The position numbers and the translations under genes were made by a program. The notes beneath the pieces were generated by a model. The model was given only the letters and a program-made list of their open reading frames with translations. It was not told the DNA's origin and did not search any database. From positions 1-8,698 of the forward strand of contig CAZBXQ010000101.1 of NCBI GenBank assembly GCA_964495935.1: a stretch of DNA of 8,698 nucleotides. The letters are read 5' to 3'. The DNA comes from JAJYSO01 sp964495935 (lineage in GTDB: Bacteria > Bacteroidota > Bacteroidia > Flavobacteriales > Flavobacteriaceae). Below, piece after piece: positions 6,485 through 8,698 of this stretch (position 1 is its first letter; each line of letters begins with the position of its first letter).

Positions 6485-6492
6485 TAAATTTG
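6485..6492 (+). promoter_or_regulatory. Candidate -7 promoter element of the DUF4377-like gene
   Basis: TAAATTTG fits the Bacteroidota -7 consensus TAnnTTTG and lies about 70 bases before the ATG at 6561, in the divergent gap with lgt. A TTTG lies just upstream at 6474-6477 but is too close to be a -33 box. The support is consensus and position only. Confidence 0.35.
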
Positions 6493-6560
6493 TTCATCAC
6501 AATTAAATGTTATTTCTTTGTTTAGGGAATTAATATAAAAAAGATTAAAAATAACAAATT

Positions 6561-7196
6561 ATGAAAAAGACAATACTTATTTTCACGTTCCTGGTAGCAG
6601 GAATATTGGTGGGATGCCAACAGGATGATGACCATGACAAAGTGAAAACGGTGAATATGACTATTTATTCCGAGATTGGCTACGGTGGACCTGTAATGAG
6701 TGATGTGATATATGAACAAATGATTTTTTCAGAGAGTGATGATCAAACGAAGAGACTATTATCTGACATCATAACAGAAGGATTTGACTTTGATTATGAA
6801 ATTGGTAATGAATATACTTTTAAAGCCAAAAAAACATGGATGAGCAATCCCCCGCAAGATGCGTCAAATGTTAAATATGAAGTTATAGGGCCTATAACTA
6901 CAACAAAAGTCTTGATCGAAGATGCAGAAGAGGAGCTTACTTTATCCGTTAAACCTGACTTAGTGGAATTTGTTCCTCGTTTCTCAGAGCCAAAAGCGAC
7001 GGAAGAACAAACTATTTACGAAGCAATGAATTGTGTAAATAAGGAGGATGAAAAGACGGTTATCATTAAAGAAATTGACGGGTTCGATTTTGAAGAAGGC
7101 TACCAATATGAATTACGCGTAAAAAGGACTACTACAGCAAGTCCTTACTCACAAGTGTATAAACTCATTGAGATCATTCATAAAGATAAGGCATAA
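6561..7196 (+). CDS. Lipoprotein with two tandem DUF4377-like repeats
   Basis: The 211-residue protein begins MKKTILIFTFLVAGILVGCQ, a lipoprotein signal with the modified cysteine at residue 19 and an acidic DDDHD stretch after it. Two similar units follow. Unit 1 has GFDFDYEIGNEYTFKAK (74-90) and then NPPQDASNVKYEVI (96-109). Unit 2 has IDGFDFEEGYQYELRVK (172-188) and then SQVYKLIEII (197-206). This is the pattern of DUF4377 domains of Bacteroidota (GF-x-(Y/F)-E-x-G-Y-x-Y-x-L-x-V, a PPADAS-like turn, then Y-x-L). Unit 1 keeps the proline-rich turn; in unit 2 it is degenerate. The function of DUF4377 proteins is not known. A surface or periplasmic location follows from the lipobox. The gene is a single transcription unit, divergent from lgt. 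Confidence in the gene is high, in the domain name moderate. Confidence 0.75.
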   Translation: MKKTILIFTFLVAGILVGCQQDDDHDKVKTVNMTIYSEIGYGGPVMSDVIYEQMIFSESDDQTKRLLSDIITEGFDFDYEIGNEYTFKAKKTWMSNPPQDASNVKYEVIGPITTTKVLIEDAEEELTLSVKPDLVEFVPRFSEPKATEEQTIYEAMNCVNKEDEKTVIIKEIDGFDFEEGYQYELRVKRTTTASPYSQVYKLIEIIHKDKA

Positions 7197-7240
7197 AACA
7201 GCTGGTAAATACTTATTGTTTGTATAGGGGTCCCGTTATA

Positions 7241-7268
7241 CGTTGAACAATGGATCAACGGTTTGTTT
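7241..7268 (+). terminator. Probable terminator of the DUF4377-like gene
   Basis: CGTTGA (7241-7246) pairs with TCAACG (7255-7260) around an eight-base loop, and is followed by a T-rich GTTTGTTT. It lies 45 bases after the stop codon at 7194-7196. The stem is short, so this is a moderate call. Confidence 0.4.
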
Positions 7269-7358
7269 GAGATAAAATATAAATAGTAAAGTATAATAAT
7301 TGTTTAAAATCATTCCCCAAGCCAGGGTTCTGATAGGTTTTAAAACATTGAATACCGA

Positions 7359-8537
7359 ATGAAAAAATATATTATTATCTGTCTTTTGTTTTATGGCAGT
7401 GTTCTATTCTCTCAACCAACCCATGACATTATAAAAAAAGCCACATTTCATTTCTCAATGGACTCGATTGGAAACTTAAGCGGAAATGGCGGCGATTTTA
7501 TAAAAAATAAAATAAGTGAAGCCCAATTCTTCTTAATAGGAGAACAACATAACATACGCGCTATAGAAACTTTGGTAAATTCGTTAATTCCTTTCTTCAA
7601 AGAAAGCGGTTATCATTATTATTTAACTGAGATAGGGCCGGTTTCAGCCAACAAATTAATGGAAATCAGAGATCGGTCTTCTTTAAAAAATCTCTATTTA
7701 AAATATTCCTCTCAGACAAATTTATCTCCTTTTGGATTTTTCAGTACCGTAGAAGAAATAAAAACACTTCATCAGTTACAAAAGTATGACATTACGCTTT
7801 GTGGAATAGATTTTGAAAACTATGCTTCTTATCTTTTTTTAATTGATGAGCTCTATAAAAATTCGGATAAAGGGAAAATTTCCAAAAATCTATACGAGAA
7901 AATATATGCTTTCCTTAAATCGGAATATGGGAATGGAAAAAACAATTTCAATCCCGATTTGATGAATAATCTTCAGCATTCAAAAGAACTAACGGAGTTT
8001 TTATCCCTCGCAAATAATAAAATAAACGCGCCTGTTATTGAATAATTTAAACTGTCTTTAGCGATAAATAATCAGCAGACCTTTGGATTTTGGTCTCCCA
8101 GAGTGGATAACATAAAAAATAATTTTGCCAAATTTTGGCAATCCCATAAAGGTAAAGAGAGTCCTCTAAAAGCATTTTTTAAATTGGGTGCCGTTCATAC
8201 GGCAAGGGGAATGAGCTTTAGTGGAAATTTGGAAGTTGGAAATATGGTATATGAATTGGCCAATTTAAACCAATCCCAATCATTTTCAATGATAACTTTT
8301 CCGAAGTATATTTTCGATAAAAAAACAGGTGAAATAGAAGATGTAAGTGAAGAAGAAGACAGAGAACTTCTGGAATACGCGTATTCAGATCAGTGGACGG
8401 TTATCGATTTAAAAAAACTCAAGGAGTTAAGTATCCGAAACAACATTCAATTAAGTCAAAGCACAAATAGTTATATCCAAAAATATGATGCCGTAATCAT
8501 TCCTCCGGCAACGGACTATTCTGAAAAAATATATTAA
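7359..8537 (+). pseudogene. Secreted erythromycin-esterase-like protein gene, one in-frame stop
   Basis: The frame runs from a signal peptide (MKKYIIICLLFYGSVLFSQ, residues 1-19) to TAA at 8535-8537, about 392 codons, broken only by TAA at 8043-8045 (codon 229). Both halves share one frame and read as one protein. The first half has FFLIGEQHNIRAIE (57-70, Glu62 and His64), then a helix and YYLTEIGP (Glu91). The second has KAFFKLGAVHTARG (about residue 280 for the His) and LEVGNMVYELANLNQSQSFS. A G-E-x-H start, a glutamate after the next strand and a later histidine fit the EreA/ChaN-like superfamily of secreted hydrolase-like proteins. The substrate is unknown and macrolide hydrolysis should not be assumed. 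As written, translation stops before the second-half histidine, so the product would be inactive unless the stop is a sequencing error or is read through. Confidence 0.6.
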
Positions 8538-8643
8538 AACATAGATCATAATTTAAAAAAACGGCAGGGGGGAGGAAATTAGGTTGGAGTACAAATTAAT
8601 TAATTTCTTCATTAGAAGAGCTCTACAATGATTTTTACAGTAA

Positions 8644-8697
8644 GAAGTCATTTAAACTTTTAATTTTCTGATTTTCTTGAAAAATATGGCCATAAAA
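8644..8697. repeat. Right arm of the 54-bp terminal inverted repeat
   Basis: It is the exact reverse complement of 1-54. On the minus strand the frame continues from the repeat for two codons to a TAA at 8635-8637, so nothing of the ABC gene follows here, unlike at the left end. The 106 bases between the esterase-like gene and this arm hold only a G-rich tract near 8561-8577 and AT-rich DNA. No direct repeat flanks the inner borders of the two arms, so this is not one simple insertion. Confidence 0.85.
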
Positions 8698-8698
8698 G

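Noticed and set aside
712..8045. Stop-codon reassignment as the reason for the in-frame TGA and TAA
   Set aside because: Two different stop codons are involved, the intact genes end normally with stops, and the catalase lesion is a frameshift that recoding of stops would not explain.

Overview
The window looks like an accessory, partly decayed stretch of a Bacteroidota chromosome, most likely from a member of the Flavobacteriaceae. The evidence is the AT-rich DNA, weak Shine-Dalgarno sites, Bacteroidota-type -7 motifs (TAnnTTTG), short lipoproteins with a cysteine lipobox, DUF4377-type and DUF2268-type secreted proteins, and remnants of the ABC/HlyD peptide-export genes common in this group. 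These assignments rest on reading motifs, not on a database search.

Layout. Positions 1-54 and 8644-8697 are a perfect 54-bp inverted repeat, so both ends of the window run into the same repeated sequence. Positions 55-903 hold debris of an export locus: the 3' end of an ABC ATPase gene, a piece of a membrane protein with a probable one-base frameshift, and the 5' part of an HlyD-type adaptor gene with an internal stop. From about 1064 to 3934 is a visibly more GC-rich segment. It carries a monofunctional haem catalase gene broken by a frameshift, its terminator, about 980 bp of non-coding DNA with degenerate extragenic repeats, and a small membrane-anchored protein. Imperfect 80-bp direct repeats (833-912 and 4011-4090) flank this segment. 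A second, nearly perfect 183-bp direct repeat (176-358 and 4159-4341) carries the ABC tail plus the start of a lipoprotein gene. Only the second copy leads into an intact gene, a predicted zinc-protease lipoprotein (4305-5330).

The right half is ordinary low-GC flavobacterial DNA. It has lgt on the minus strand (prolipoprotein diacylglyceryl transferase), a lipoprotein with two DUF4377-like repeats, and a secreted erythromycin-esterase-like protein whose frame is cut once by a TAA codon.

How the genes relate. They do not form a single operon or pathway. The only functional link I can draw is that Lgt would modify the cysteine of the two lipoproteins that flank it, which is generic. The main story is structural: repeats at several scales, chimeric junctions, and several genes each broken by one small lesion. 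That could be genuine decay in a rearranged locus or, for the single-site lesions, sequencing error. I did not find a convincing new multi-gene defence or secretion system.
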